Positions 1 to 12,565 of a stretch of DNA of 64,000 bases are shown one piece after another. Numbering within the stretch: position 1 is the stretch's first letter; the number at the start of each line of letters is the position of its first letter. Made by a program: the position numbers and the translations under genes. This DNA comes from Kurthia huakuii LAM0618 (GTDB lineage Bacteria; Bacillota; Bacilli; Bacillales_A; Planococcaceae), in NCBI RefSeq assembly GCF_000505545.1, contig NZ_AYTB01000021.1, positions 1 through 64,000 on the forward strand, in the 5' to 3' direction. Under the pieces are notes generated by a model. It saw nothing but the letters and a program-made list of their open reading frames with translations, had not been told where the DNA came from and searched no databases.

Positions 1-65
1 ACATCTTGCTTGTTCAGTTTTCAAGGTTCATGTCGTTGTCGGTAAGTTTCCTTAGCGACTTAATT

Positions 66-95
66 ATTCTAACATAACTTAGTTTTCGTTGTCAA
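66..95 (-). promoter_or_regulatory. Proximal rRNA promoter (P2-like)
   Basis: On the minus strand TTGACA is followed by an 18-bp spacer and TAGAAT. It lies about 100 bp downstream of a second promoter and just before the rRNA leader repeat at 1-31, matching the tandem P1/P2 layout of Bacillus rRNA operons. Confidence 0.7.
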
Positions 96-165
96 GAACT
101 TTTTTCAAATTCTTTTTTTCGAAGTTTTTATCGTTTTGTTAGCGTCACTTGTTAGCGACTTAAAT

Positions 166-194
166 ATTATAACAAGCGGTTTATTTAAAGTCAA
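166..194 (-). promoter_or_regulatory. Distal rRNA promoter (P1-like)
   Basis: Minus-strand TTGACT, 17-bp spacer, perfect TATAAT. It is a strong sigma-A match and the upstream member of the tandem pair serving the rRNA operon outside the window. Confidence 0.75.
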
Positions 195-392
195 CAACTT
201 TTTTAAAAATATTTAATTGCTTTATTTCAGCAACTTTATTAGTATACAGCTGCTAGTGAAGTTTTTCAAGTATTAATACTTCGTTTGTGACAAATATTAT
301 TCTAATGTAGTTTCGTATTAAATACAAGTCTTAAATCGCCTCATTATTACGCTTATATGAATGACTTTCGCTATTTCAAGTTTCCTCTATGC

Positions 393-432
393 AAAAAGAA
401 AAGGAGCAAGGTATAAACCTAGCTCCTTTTCT
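393..432 (-). terminator. lysS terminator
   Basis: An 11-bp stem (397-407 with 422-432) followed on the minus strand by a T-rich run lies just downstream of the lysS stop. It separates lysS from the rRNA promoters. Confidence 0.8.
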
Positions 433-444
433 ACTATATATAGT

Positions 445-2013
<1,569 letters not shown>

Positions 2014-2148
2014 TTAAATTATTTAAAAATCTACCTTTCTATAATAGCAGAAATGTACGAAGTCGCCACTATTCTAAGACAGCTTATGTCCGTTCTAGTT
2101 ACGACTAACGCGCGCTATCACGCAAAAGCTACGACGTCACACTTTATT

Positions 2149-2634
2149 TTAAAATGGGCGATAAACGCGTACGCCACCGTCGCCAATTTCTCGAAGATGG
2201 TCGCGTACCGTACGTTTTGTCGTCGGCAATGTCGCGTCATCTAGCTCGGCTAATGGCACGAGCACAAATGCACGCTCATGCATACGTGGATGCGGTACGA
2301 TTAATGTTGCCGTATCGATTGTTTCATCATTGAATAATAAAATATCCAAATCAATCGTCCGAGGACCCCAGCGAACGATACGGACACGCTTTAATTGCTG
2401 CTCGATTTGCTGGCATACGTCCAATAGCGGCTGCGGCTTTAGCGTCGTCGTAATTTTCACGACGATATTAAAAAACACATCTTGCTCCTCGTAGCCAACC
2501 GGGTCTGTATCATATATAGAAGAAACTGCAATGACATTGATTGCTGCGTGGTCGTTTAATAGCTCAACGGCATGGCGTAATGCCTGTTCCTTATCGCCCA
2601 TATTCGAGCCGAGCGAAATGTATGCCGTATTCAT
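2149..2634 (-). CDS. folK: 6-hydroxymethyl-7,8-dihydropterin pyrophosphokinase (HPPK)
   Basis: Transfers pyrophosphate from ATP to 6-hydroxymethyldihydropterin, making the substrate for FolP. The 161-residue protein begins SLGSNMGD-like and carries the HPPK signature RWGPRTIDLDILLF at 88-101, with the catalytic aspartates inside it. Its ATG overlaps the folB stop by one base (TAATG), so translation is probably coupled. It is the last gene of the pabB-to-folK folate operon. No terminator was recognised between it and lysS. Confidence 0.95.
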   Translation of the reverse strand: MNTAYISLGSNMGDKEQALRHAVELLNDHAAINVIAVSSIYDTDPVGYEEQDVFFNIVVKITTTLKPQPLLDVCQQIEQQLKRVRIVRWGPRTIDLDILLFNDETIDTATLIVPHPRMHERAFVLVPLAELDDATLPTTKRTVRDHLREIGDGGVRVYRPF

Positions 2635-2999
2635 TAAAAGTCACCTCGCGTAATTTCGACTGCGACCTCACGATAATGGCCTTGAATCGGTGGGTCAGGT
2701 TTAATGACTTCAACGCGAATACCCTTCACTGCTGTTGGATATGCCTCGCGCACTGCTGTTGCGATACGCTCCGCTACCGCTTCGATTAATTTATATGGCT
2801 TCCCTTCGACGATTTTTTGGCAAATGTCAAAAACATCCGCATAGCTCACCGTATCCGTTAAATCATCGGTTTCTCCAGCGTGCTGTAAATCAACAGCAAT
2901 TGCGAGCGTCACACGGAAACGCTGACCGAGCACCGTCTCCTGCTCTAGTACGCCGTGGTAGCCGTAAAACGCCATATCTTTAATATGAATATAATCCAT
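2634..2999 (-). CDS. folB: Dihydroneopterin aldolase
   Basis: Converts 7,8-dihydroneopterin to 6-hydroxymethyldihydropterin plus glycolaldehyde. At 121 residues it has the normal family length, with the MDYIHIKDMAFYGYHGV start and the conserved C-terminal PDPPIQGHYREVAVEI segment. A GGAGGGA ribosome site precedes the ATG. It lies 12 bp after folP and overlaps folK by one base. FolB supplies FolK, which supplies FolP, so the three consecutive steps are encoded together. Confidence 0.95.
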   Translation of the reverse strand: MDYIHIKDMAFYGYHGVLEQETVLGQRFRVTLAIAVDLQHAGETDDLTDTVSYADVFDICQKIVEGKPYKLIEAVAERIATAVREAYPTAVKGIRVEVIKPDPPIQGHYREVAVEITRGDF

Positions 3000-3011
3000 G
3001 TAGTTCCCTCC

Positions 3012-3839
3012 TTATTTCAATGCATCCATCATTTTCATCATACGTGCAATCGGCTTCACATCATGCACACGCACCATATGACATCCTTTATCTACACCAT
3101 AGCAACATGTCGCTGCCGTACCTTCCATACGCTCTTCCTTCGGTAAATCAAGCACGTCGCCAATAACACGTTTGCGCGACGTCGCAAGAAGCACTGGATA
3201 GCCCATATCGCATAGCTCCGGCAAACAGCGCATAATTTCTAAATCTTGTGCGCGTGATTTCGCAAAACCAACGCCCGGGTCTAGCCAAATATGTGCATCG
3301 GGCACGCCGGCATTTTTGGCAATCGCAATGCTGCGCTCGATATCTGCTTTTGCAGCTGCCCAGAAATCATCGCCGTAATCGTCATTTGTGCGATTATGCA
3401 TTAAAATAATTGGCACATGAAGCTCAGCTGCCACTTCGGCAATTTTCGGGTCATGCTGTGCACCCCAAATATCATTAATAATATGTACGCCCGCTTCTAC
3501 CGCAGCGCGCGCCACGTCAGATTTGAACGTATCGACAGACAACAACACATCGACTTCGCGACGAATCGCTTTAATGACCGGTAAAATACGTGCCATTTCC
3601 TCCTCAGCAGAAATTGGCGTATGCCCAGGTCGCGTCGATTCACCGCCGATATCGATAATTTTTGCACCATCTGCGACCATTTGCTTCGCATGTGCTACTG
3701 CTGTTTCGACCGTATTAAATTGACCACCATCTGAAAATGAATCCGGCGTCACATTTAAAATGCCCATGACGAATGTTTCCTTATGAAAATCGAGTGTATG
3801 TCCATCAATCGTTAATGGTTTATAATGCTGTAAGTTCAA
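3012..3839 (-). CDS. folP: Dihydropteroate synthase
   Basis: Condenses hydroxymethyldihydropterin pyrophosphate with p-aminobenzoate; it is the sulfonamide target. The 275-residue TIM-barrel protein shows both pterin-binding signatures: GILNVTPDSFSDGG (26-39) and DGAKIIDIGGESTRPG (57-72). The start is a TTG that overlaps the pabC stop as TTGA, with an AAAGGAG site about 8 nt upstream. I see no in-frame ATG giving a better N-terminus. It sits directly after the genes that make its pABA substrate. Confidence 0.96.
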   Translation of the reverse strand: MNLQHYKPLTIDGHTLDFHKETFVMGILNVTPDSFSDGGQFNTVETAVAHAKQMVADGAKIIDIGGESTRPGHTPISAEEEMARILPVIKAIRREVDVLLSVDTFKSDVARAAVEAGVHIINDIWGAQHDPKIAEVAAELHVPIILMHNRTNDDYGDDFWAAAKADIERSIAIAKNAGVPDAHIWLDPGVGFAKSRAQDLEIMRCLPELCDMGYPVLLATSRKRVIGDVLDLPKEERMEGTAATCCYGVDKGCHMVRVHDVKPIARMMKMMDALK

Positions 3840-4666
3840 CGTAAAGACTCCTTTATCGTATCAATATAACGTGCGTGTAGTGCCTGATAAACTGCACCAT
3901 CGTTCCCGGCGAATGTTTTGTCGCCTAGCGTGCGAATCGGAATCAATTCCTGAATCGACGTCGTAATAAAACATTCATCCGCTGCAAGCAATGCCTCTTT
4001 TGTAAATTCACCCTCGACAACATCCGCGAGCTTCATCACTTGCGCACGTGTAATCCCCGGCAGCACACCTGTTGATAGCGCCGGTGTATACATCACGCCA
4101 TCCGTTACCCAAAAAATATTTGACGTAATGCCTTCTGCGACAAAGCCCGCTTCGTTAACGAAAAAGCCTTCAACAGTCGCAAGCGATGGCACTTCAAAAC
4201 GCGCGACAATATTATTCGCGTAATGATGTGATTTAAAACGCGTTGCCTGTTCTGGTGAATTACGTACTGTCTCAAGCCAGACCGCATTCTTTTCCGTACC
4301 ACGCGGCGGAAGCTCAAGCGGCTTGCGGAAGACGATGACAGTCGGCTCATCGTAGCTCGTTTTCGCAAGACCAATGCCCGCCTCTCCAGCAGATACATTG
4401 ATGCGGAAATAACCATCATCGCCACCGCTACGCACATTTAACTCCATTATAACATCACGTAGTTGCTCTTCTGTGTACGGCAGCGCGATATGATAGGCTG
4501 CGAGCGCTTGCTCCATACGCGTAAAATGCTCATGCCATAAAAATGGTACGCCGTCATACGTGCGCAGCGTTTCAAATACGCCAAGTCCATATAAATAGCC
4601 GTGGTCAAACGGGGAAATGCGCAAGTCCGCGGCCTTTACATAGTCGCCATTATGAAAACACCACAT
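3836..4666 (-). CDS. pabC: 4-amino-4-deoxychorismate lyase (class IV aminotransferase fold)
   Basis: A PLP enzyme splitting aminodeoxychorismate into p-aminobenzoate and pyruvate. The 276 residues match fold-type IV family members. The likely PLP lysine is Lys145 in RFKSHHYANN, and the C-terminal GITRAQVM and EELIPI-type segments fit. D-amino acid or branched-chain aminotransferases share this fold, but position between pabA and folP decides the call. The ATG directly abuts the pabA stop, with GGAGGTGG inside the end of pabA. Confidence 0.93.
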   Translation of the reverse strand: MWCFHNGDYVKAADLRISPFDHGYLYGLGVFETLRTYDGVPFLWHEHFTRMEQALAAYHIALPYTEEQLRDVIMELNVRSGGDDGYFRINVSAGEAGIGLAKTSYDEPTVIVFRKPLELPPRGTEKNAVWLETVRNSPEQATRFKSHHYANNIVARFEVPSLATVEGFFVNEAGFVAEGITSNIFWVTDGVMYTPALSTGVLPGITRAQVMKLADVVEGEFTKEALLAADECFITTSIQELIPIRTLGDKTFAGNDGAVYQALHARYIDTIKESLR

Positions 4667-5245
4667 TTAGACCACCTCCACATACATGTCGATAAAGTTT
4701 TGCAAAAGCTGCTTACCACTTTCGGTCATAATCGATTCTGGGTGGAATTGCACGCCCTCAACAGCTAGTTCTTTATGACGCAAACCCATAATTTCGCCTT
4801 CCGCTGTCCACGCTGTAATTTCAAGGCATTCTGGTAATGTCTCTCGCGCCACAATCAATGAATGATATCGCGTCGCTGTGTACGGATTGGCCAGCCCTTT
4901 ATGTACCCCTTTATCGGCATGTAAAATCGGGGATGTTTTGCCGTGCATTAAACGCTCCGCACGCACGACATCGCCGCCAAACACTTGCGCGAGCGCCTGA
5001 TGCCCTAAGCACACGCCAAAAATCGGAATGCGTCCCGCAAAATGCTTGATGACTTCTAAGCTAATGCCCGCTTCATTTGGCGTACATGGTCCCGGTGATA
5101 CGACAATCATTTGCGGTGCGAGTGCTTCAATGTCTTGCAGTGTTAGCGCATCATTACGCACAACGCGTAACTCCTGTCCAAGCTCGCCAAAATATTGTAC
5201 TAAGTTGTATGTGAATGAATCATAATTATCTATCATTAAAATCAT
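4667..5245 (-). CDS. pabA: Glutamine amidotransferase, aminodeoxychorismate/anthranilate synthase component II
   Basis: Releases ammonia from glutamine for PabB, and often also for TrpE in Bacillales (the amphibolic PabA/TrpG). The class I triad is visible: Cys79 in GVCLGHQ, and His168 and Glu170 in VQFHPES. The 192-residue length is typical. I start at the ATG at 5243-5245: it follows a GGCGGAGG site by about 9 nt and gives the usual [12 protein letters not shown]-terminus. The open frame upstream lies inside pabB. Only 4 bp separate it from the pabB stop. Confidence 0.95.
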   Translation of the reverse strand: MILMIDNYDSFTYNLVQYFGELGQELRVVRNDALTLQDIEALAPQMIVVSPGPCTPNEAGISLEVIKHFAGRIPIFGVCLGHQALAQVFGGDVVRAERLMHGKTSPILHADKGVHKGLANPYTATRYHSLIVARETLPECLEITAWTAEGEIMGLRHKELAVEGVQFHPESIMTESGKQLLQNFIDMYVEVV

Positions 5246-5249
5246 TGCG

Positions 5250-6641
5250 CTACGCCTCCGCCATTTGTTTTGCTTGCCACATTGCTTTTGCTTTATTGAG
5301 TGACTCAATATATTCGCGCTCCGGTACCGAATCAATAACGATGCCCGCACCCGCTTGAATATACGCCACTTGTTGTTGAATATACGCTGTACGAATGACA
5401 ATATTCATATCAAAATCACCATTGAAGCCAAGCCAGCCGATTGAGCCCGTATAAAGACCACGGCGCACCGGCTCTAGCTCCTCAATAATTTCCATCGTGC
5501 GAATTTTTGGTGCACCCGTAATCGTGCCGCCTGGGAATACCGCGCGAATCATATCCGCATTCGTTTGATCCTTGCGTGCAGTACCGCGCACATTCGACAC
5601 GATATGCTGTACGTGTGAATATTTTTCAATGACCATAAATTCATCGACATGCACCGAGCCGTATTCAGCAACGCGTCCTAAATCATTGCGCTCTAAATCA
5701 ACGAGCATGACGTGTTCTGCGCGCTCTTTTTCATTGTCGATTAATTCCTGCGCAAGCGCTAAATCTTCGGCATCATCAACACCGCGCGGACGCGTCCCTG
5801 CAATCGGACGCGTCGATAAACCGTCACCTGATTTTTGAATTAATAATTCAGGTGAGCCCGATGCGACCGCAAATGTTGGCGACGCAATGTAGGACATATA
5901 CGGCGACGGATTAAATGTACGTAGTGCCTCGTAAACATCAATCGGTGGCATCTCAAGCTTTTCCTCTTGGCGCACCGATAAATTGACTTGGAACACATCC
6001 CCTGCCGCGATATAGTCCTGAATACGTGATACAGCCGCTTCAAACTGTGTGCCTGACATCGATTTTAGACGACGGTTGTCCATCTCTACAGCTAACGCGT
6101 CCGTTTGATTAAATTTTCGCACAGCAAGTCCCGCTGTTGCGGCTTGTTCGTAAGCGCGTGCTGCTTGCTCGACATCAACATCACTTATTTCAAGCTTCAT
6201 GACGCGCGCCGTATTCGTTTTGACATCAAAAACCGTCCAGTGGTCAACAATATAAAAGAAAATGTCCGGTACGTGTAAATCATCGACTGCGATATCCGGA
6301 ATCGCTTCGATTTTTCGTACATAATCATACGTAATAAAGCCCACCGCACCTCCATAAAAATAATCATGTGGACAATCTGTGCGATACGTCGCCACAACAT
6401 CCTCGGCAAGCTGTAACGCTTCACCTTGACGCTGTTCTACGCGCCCATCACGCCACGTAATCTCAATGCCATCTTCGACTGCTTGAACGATGGCTAATGG
6501 ATTCCATGCTGCGATGGATTGCTTGCCCCCACGTCCACTTTCTAAAAAAATATGATGTGCTAGATGCGCTGTTTGGTTTTTATATCCGTAAAAAAAGGCA
6601 TCTGGTGTTAATGAAAATGAGTTCGACTGTATAATTTTCAA
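5250..6641 (-). CDS. pabB: Aminodeoxychorismate synthase component I
   Basis: Aminates chorismate using ammonia from PabA. The 463-residue protein has an N-terminal lobe and a C-terminal chorismate-binding domain with PIAGTRPRG (279-287) and [19 protein letters not shown]. The lysine that acts in E. coli PabB is replaced by Ala281, as in TrpE-type enzymes. Chemistry alone would not separate PabB from TrpE; the folate operon context makes PabB far more likely. The start is a TTG at 6639-6641 with GGAGGTAG about 9 nt upstream. It is the first gene of the operon pabB-pabA-pabC-folP-folB-folK. Confidence 0.9.
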   Translation of the reverse strand: MKIIQSNSFSLTPDAFFYGYKNQTAHLAHHIFLESGRGGKQSIAAWNPLAIVQAVEDGIEITWRDGRVEQRQGEALQLAEDVVATYRTDCPHDYFYGGAVGFITYDYVRKIEAIPDIAVDDLHVPDIFFYIVDHWTVFDVKTNTARVMKLEISDVDVEQAARAYEQAATAGLAVRKFNQTDALAVEMDNRRLKSMSGTQFEAAVSRIQDYIAAGDVFQVNLSVRQEEKLEMPPIDVYEALRTFNPSPYMSYIASPTFAVASGSPELLIQKSGDGLSTRPIAGTRPRGVDDAEDLALAQELIDNEKERAEHVMLVDLERNDLGRVAEYGSVHVDEFMVIEKYSHVQHIVSNVRGTARKDQTNADMIRAVFPGGTITGAPKIRTMEIIEELEPVRRGLYTGSIGWLGFNGDFDMNIVIRTAYIQQQVAYIQAGAGIVIDSVPEREYIESLNKAKAMWQAKQMAEA

Positions 6642-6689
6642 GTCTAGCTACCTCCAACATGTTCTCTGTCTTTTTTGTTACCTACGAGC

Positions 6690-6717
6690 ATCATATAACA
6701 TAAGTTGTGCCTATGAA
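6690..6717 (-). promoter_or_regulatory. Possible promoter of the folate operon
   Basis: Minus-strand TTCATA, 16-bp spacer, TATGAT, ending about 50 bp before the pabB start and after the cysK terminator. The -35 match is weak. Confidence 0.35.
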
Positions 6718-6730
6718 CACTCTTTTCCAC

Positions 6731-6764
6731 AAAAAAAGGAATCGCATAAAAACGCGATTCCTTT
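6731..6764 (-). terminator. cysK terminator
   Basis: Perfect 11-bp stem AAAGGAATCGC / GCGATTCCTTT followed by seven T on the minus strand, directly after the cysK stop. Confidence 0.9.
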
Positions 6765-6784
6765 GCTTCGAACATTCTATTAAA

Positions 6785-7723
6785 CTAGTCGTCGAAGTGA
6801 TATAGTGGCGTTGATAAGTAACGTTCGCCGTTAGAAGGAAGAACAGCGACAACATTTTTACCTTTACCTAATTGTTTAGCTGTTTCAACAGCAGCCCAAA
6901 TCGCAGCACCTGAAGAAATACCACCTAAGATGCCTTCTTCTTTTGCGATTTTACGAGATGTTTCAAATGCATCATCATTTTCAACACCGATTACTGAATC
7001 GTAAATAGCTGTATCTAAAGTAGCTGGTACGAAACCTGCGCCAATACCTTGGATTTTGTGAGGGCCTGGTTTACCGCCTTCAAGCACTGGCGAATCTTTT
7101 GGTTCAACAGCGATGATTTTAACGTCAGCAAAGTTTTCTTTTAACGCTTTACCAACACCTGAAACCGTACCACCTGTACCAACACCTGCGATAAAGGCAT
7201 CTACTTGAAGTTCTGCTTCTTTAAATGCTTTCACAAGTTCTTGACCCGTTGTTTCGTAATGCATAACAGCGTTCACTGGGTTTTCGAATTGTTGTGGTAA
7301 GAACCAACCTTTTTCTTTAGAAAGCTCTTCCGCTTTTGCGATAGCGCCTTTCATACCATCCGCGCCTGGCGTTAAAATTAATTCAGCACCATAAGCGCGT
7401 AATAGGTTACGACGTTCTAAAGACATTGTGTCAGGCATAACGATGACTGATTTGTAGCCTTTTGCTGCAGCGATCATCGCAAGACCGATACCAGTGTTAC
7501 CTGATGTTGGTTCGATTAATGTGCTGCCTTCTTTTAAAATACCGTCTTGTTCTGCTTTTTCAACCATTGCTAATGCTAAACGGTCTTTTACAGAAGAGCC
7601 TGGGTTCATGTATTCTAATTTTACATATACGTTTGCGTCGTTAGGGCCTGTAGCGTGATTTAATTTTACTACTGGTGTGTTACCAACTAAGTCGGCAACT
7701 GAATTTGCGATTTGGTATGTCAT
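6785..7723 (-). CDS. cysK: Cysteine synthase (O-acetylserine sulfhydrylase)
   Basis: A PLP enzyme making cysteine from O-acetylserine and sulfide. The 312-residue protein is standard length. The PLP lysine is Lys46 in NPGSSVKDR; the substrate loop [10 protein letters not shown] (71-80) and the phosphate-binding GTGGT are present. It is an independent unit with its own strong promoter (7766-7794) and terminator. The yacD-type foldase gene that precedes cysK in B. subtilis is absent; the polyamine module sits there instead. CysM/cystathionine synthase paralogues are less likely given the sequence and locus. Confidence 0.95.
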   Translation of the reverse strand: MTYQIANSVADLVGNTPVVKLNHATGPNDANVYVKLEYMNPGSSVKDRLALAMVEKAEQDGILKEGSTLIEPTSGNTGIGLAMIAAAKGYKSVIVMPDTMSLERRNLLRAYGAELILTPGADGMKGAIAKAEELSKEKGWFLPQQFENPVNAVMHYETTGQELVKAFKEAELQVDAFIAGVGTGGTVSGVGKALKENFADVKIIAVEPKDSPVLEGGKPGPHKIQGIGAGFVPATLDTAIYDSVIGVENDDAFETSRKIAKEEGILGGISSGAAIWAAVETAKQLGKGKNVVAVLPSNGERYLSTPLYHFDD

Positions 7724-7765
7724 AATATTTTCCTCTCCTAATTCCTAGTAATTTTATATGGTTTA

Positions 7766-7794
7766 ATTCTACTCTCGCCGTTTCAGAAAGTCAA
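7766..7794 (-). promoter_or_regulatory. cysK promoter
   Basis: Minus-strand TTGACT, 17-bp spacer, TAGAAT, placed immediately after the terminator of the upstream aldehyde dehydrogenase gene and about 40 bp before cysK. Confidence 0.75.
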
Positions 7795-7795
7795 C

Positions 7796-7835
7796 GAAAA
7801 AACACACAATACTTTTTAGAATATTGTGTGTTTTT
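7796..7835 (-). terminator. Polyamine operon terminator
   Basis: 10-bp perfect stem ACACACAATA / TATTGTGTGT with a T run on the minus strand, 35 bp downstream of the aldehyde dehydrogenase stop. Confidence 0.85.
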
Positions 7836-7867
7836 ACATAATTCACTTTTCGTGTAAAAGGATGTCA

Positions 7868-9361
7868 TTAGTCAGCTGGGAACCAACCATTCGGCTCTAC
7901 CGATAGACGGATGTTGATTTGCTTCACTTCTTGGAACTCTTCAAGGCTATATTTACCTAAGCTACGACCGATACCTGACTGCTTGTAACCGCCCCACGGA
8001 GCTTCAACATATGTCGGATGGTAGTCGTTCACCCATGTAATCCCTGCGCGTACTTTTTTAATAACACGCAATGCTTTCGCGCCATCTCCAGAGAATACAC
8101 CCCCTGCAAGGCCATACTCCGTATCATTGGCTAAGCGAATCGCCTCTTGTTCCGTTGAGAATTTTTGAATCGTCACGACCGGACCAAAAATCTCCTCTCG
8201 CACAATACGCATATCCGGCGTACAGTCTGCGAACACCGTCGGCTCGATAAAGAATCCTTTATCAAGACCGTTGTCGACTACGCGCTTCCCGCCTGCTACA
8301 AGACGCGCGCCTTCCGATTTCCCAATCTCGATATATTCTAAAATACGATGCAGCTGTTTATCGCTAACGATAGCGCCCATATTCGATGCTGGATCTAAAC
8401 CAGGTCCTACGTTAATTAATTGAGCGCGTTCTGCAAAACGCTCCACATAGCGATCATAAATACTTTCTTCTACTAGAATGCGGCTCCCTGCAGAGCACAC
8501 TTGGCCTGAGCCAAAGAAGATACCGAATAGACCGTAATCAACCGCTGTTTCTAAATCTGCATCCGCAAAGACGATATTCGGTGACTTACCACCTAATTCA
8601 AGTGAAATCTTTTTCAAGTTGCCAGAAGCGGCCTTCATAATTTCGCGACCTACTGCTGTACTGCCCGTAAACGATACCATATCAACATCATGGCTCTCTG
8701 AAATTGTCTGTCCGACCGTTGGACCGTCGCCGACAACCATATTTGCCACGCCATGCGGTACGCCCGCTTCCTCGATGATTTCGAATAAACGCTGTGCATT
8801 CATCGGCGTCACTTCTGAAGGTTTATAGACGATTGAATTCCCTGCTGCCAGTGCTGGAGCGATTTTCCATACAGACATCAGAATTGGGAAGTTCCACGGT
8901 ACAATTAATCCCGCAACCCCAACCGGCTCTTTCACGACCATCGCTTGTACATTGTCCGGTACGTGATACGTTTCGCCATCTGGGTGCATAATAATGCCCG
9001 CGTAATAACGGAAGCAAGTGGCCGCATCAGCTACATCAAACTCGGCTTCGGCTAAAATTTTACCATTATCGATTGTCTCTGCTTTTGCTAGCTCATCTGC
9101 TTCAGCTTCGATTAAATCAGCAATTTTCAACAGGACAGCTGCGCGCTCATGTGTTGTCGCATCAGCCCATACACCGCTATCAAATGCTTTACGTGCGGCA
9201 TCAATCGCACGCTCCGTATCTTCTTTCGTTGAAAAAGCAATTTTCCCAATCACTTCACCGTTCGCTGGATTTACTACATCTTCCACACGGTCTGATGAAG
9301 GCGCCTGCCATTCACCATTAATATAGTTCTTTAATGTTTTCACTGCTTGCGTTGCTTCCAT
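7868..9361 (-). CDS. NAD(P)-dependent aldehyde dehydrogenase, probably 4-aminobutanal dehydrogenase
   Basis: Oxidises an aldehyde to the acid. Catalytic residues are clear: Asn157 (PWNF), Lys180, Glu255 (ELGGKSPN) and nucleophile Cys289 (GQVCSAGSR). The overall sequence resembles betaine/aminobutyraldehyde dehydrogenases. Placed directly after a putrescine aminotransferase, it most likely converts 4-aminobutanal to GABA; that substrate is inferred from context. Betaine aldehyde or another amino-aldehyde remains possible. Two in-frame ATGs exist; I choose 9359-9361 because the AAAAGGGG ribosome site is 9 nt away, whereas it abuts the ATG at 9368. Length 497 residues. Last gene of the nhaC-patA-aldehyde dehydrogenase operon. 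Confidence 0.88.
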   Translation of the reverse strand: MEATQAVKTLKNYINGEWQAPSSDRVEDVVNPANGEVIGKIAFSTKEDTERAIDAARKAFDSGVWADATTHERAAVLLKIADLIEAEADELAKAETIDNGKILAEAEFDVADAATCFRYYAGIIMHPDGETYHVPDNVQAMVVKEPVGVAGLIVPWNFPILMSVWKIAPALAAGNSIVYKPSEVTPMNAQRLFEIIEEAGVPHGVANMVVGDGPTVGQTISESHDVDMVSFTGSTAVGREIMKAASGNLKKISLELGGKSPNIVFADADLETAVDYGLFGIFFGSGQVCSAGSRILVEESIYDRYVERFAERAQLINVGPGLDPASNMGAIVSDKQLHRILEYIEIGKSEGARLVAGGKRVVDNGLDKGFFIEPTVFADCTPDMRIVREEIFGPVVTIQKFSTEQEAIRLANDTEYGLAGGVFSGDGAKALRVIKKVRAGITWVNDYHPTYVEAPWGGYKQSGIGRSLGKYSLEEFQEVKQINIRLSVEPNGWFPAD

Positions 9362-9389
9362 TATTGTCATCCCCTTTTCATATGAGTCG

Positions 9390-12244
<2,855 letters not shown>

Positions 12245-12341
12245 GCGAAGTCCCCTCCTTCAATGTCCTCTTTATTTACGATGTGTTTGATATACAACGA
12301 ACGCTGTGTCTTAAAACCCCCTTTTGGTAAACCCTGTTTAT

Positions 12342-12370
12342 TTTTCAGAAAAGTAAGATTATGGTATAAT
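12342..12370 (+). promoter_or_regulatory. Candidate promoter of the mocR-type regulator
   Basis: TTTTCA, 17-bp spacer, perfect TATAAT on the plus strand. It would give a leader of about 190 nt before the regulator start. Its -10 hexamer coincides with the -10 of the oppositely oriented operon promoter. Confidence 0.5.
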
Positions 12371-12394
12371 GACTCCGAGTCATTTTTAGCGCAA
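12366..12394 (-). promoter_or_regulatory. Candidate promoter of the polyamine operon
   Basis: Minus-strand TTGCGC, 17-bp spacer, CATTAT. The -10 overlaps the plus-strand TATAAT of the divergent regulator gene, and the palindrome at 12368-12384 lies in the spacer. Confidence 0.45.
12368..12384. promoter_or_regulatory. 17-bp perfect palindrome, candidate operator
   Basis: AATGACTC-C-GAGTCATT is a perfect inverted repeat with a one-base centre. It overlaps the -10 elements of both divergent promoters, so one bound protein could control both directions. The cognate regulator is not known; the adjacent MocR protein is the obvious candidate but this family usually prefers direct repeats. Confidence 0.5.
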
Positions 12395-12510
12395 AAAAAA
12401 TTGCATCAACATTGAAATTGTTTTAAATTCTCGTTAACACCTTTTTCCGCTACAAATAATCTTATTTTTCTAACTATACTGAAATTATGCCGATTTATTC
12501 CGCAAAAGAA

Positions 12511-12540
12511 AAGAACCACTTTTTAAAAAAAATAAGAACC
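12511..12540. repeat. Direct repeat pair before the MocR-type gene
   Basis: AAGAACC occurs at 12511-12517 and 12534-12540 in the same orientation, 23 bp apart (about two helical turns), ending 25 bp before the regulator ATG. MocR/GabR proteins characteristically bind spaced direct repeats, so this is a plausible autoregulatory site. The remainder of 12385-12510 is AT-rich with nothing else I can assign. Confidence 0.4.
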
Positions 12541-12565
12541 AGTTTCTAAAAGGGAGTTGTGTCGC

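Larger units (their letters stand above)
1..392. other. Leader and promoter region of a neighbouring rRNA operon
   Basis: No gene is present. Positions 1-31 are identical to 58517-58547, part of the 5' leader just upstream of the 16S gene at 58.4 kb. Two tandem rRNA-type promoters follow on the minus strand (listed separately), so a second rRNA operon should begin just beyond the left edge, downstream of lysS. That is where B. subtilis also has rRNA operons. The rest, about 195-390, is AT-rich with nothing else I can assign. Confidence 0.8.

Noticed and set aside
2053-2244. 63-codon plus-strand frame overlapping folK
   Set aside because: Shadow of folK with no ribosome site.
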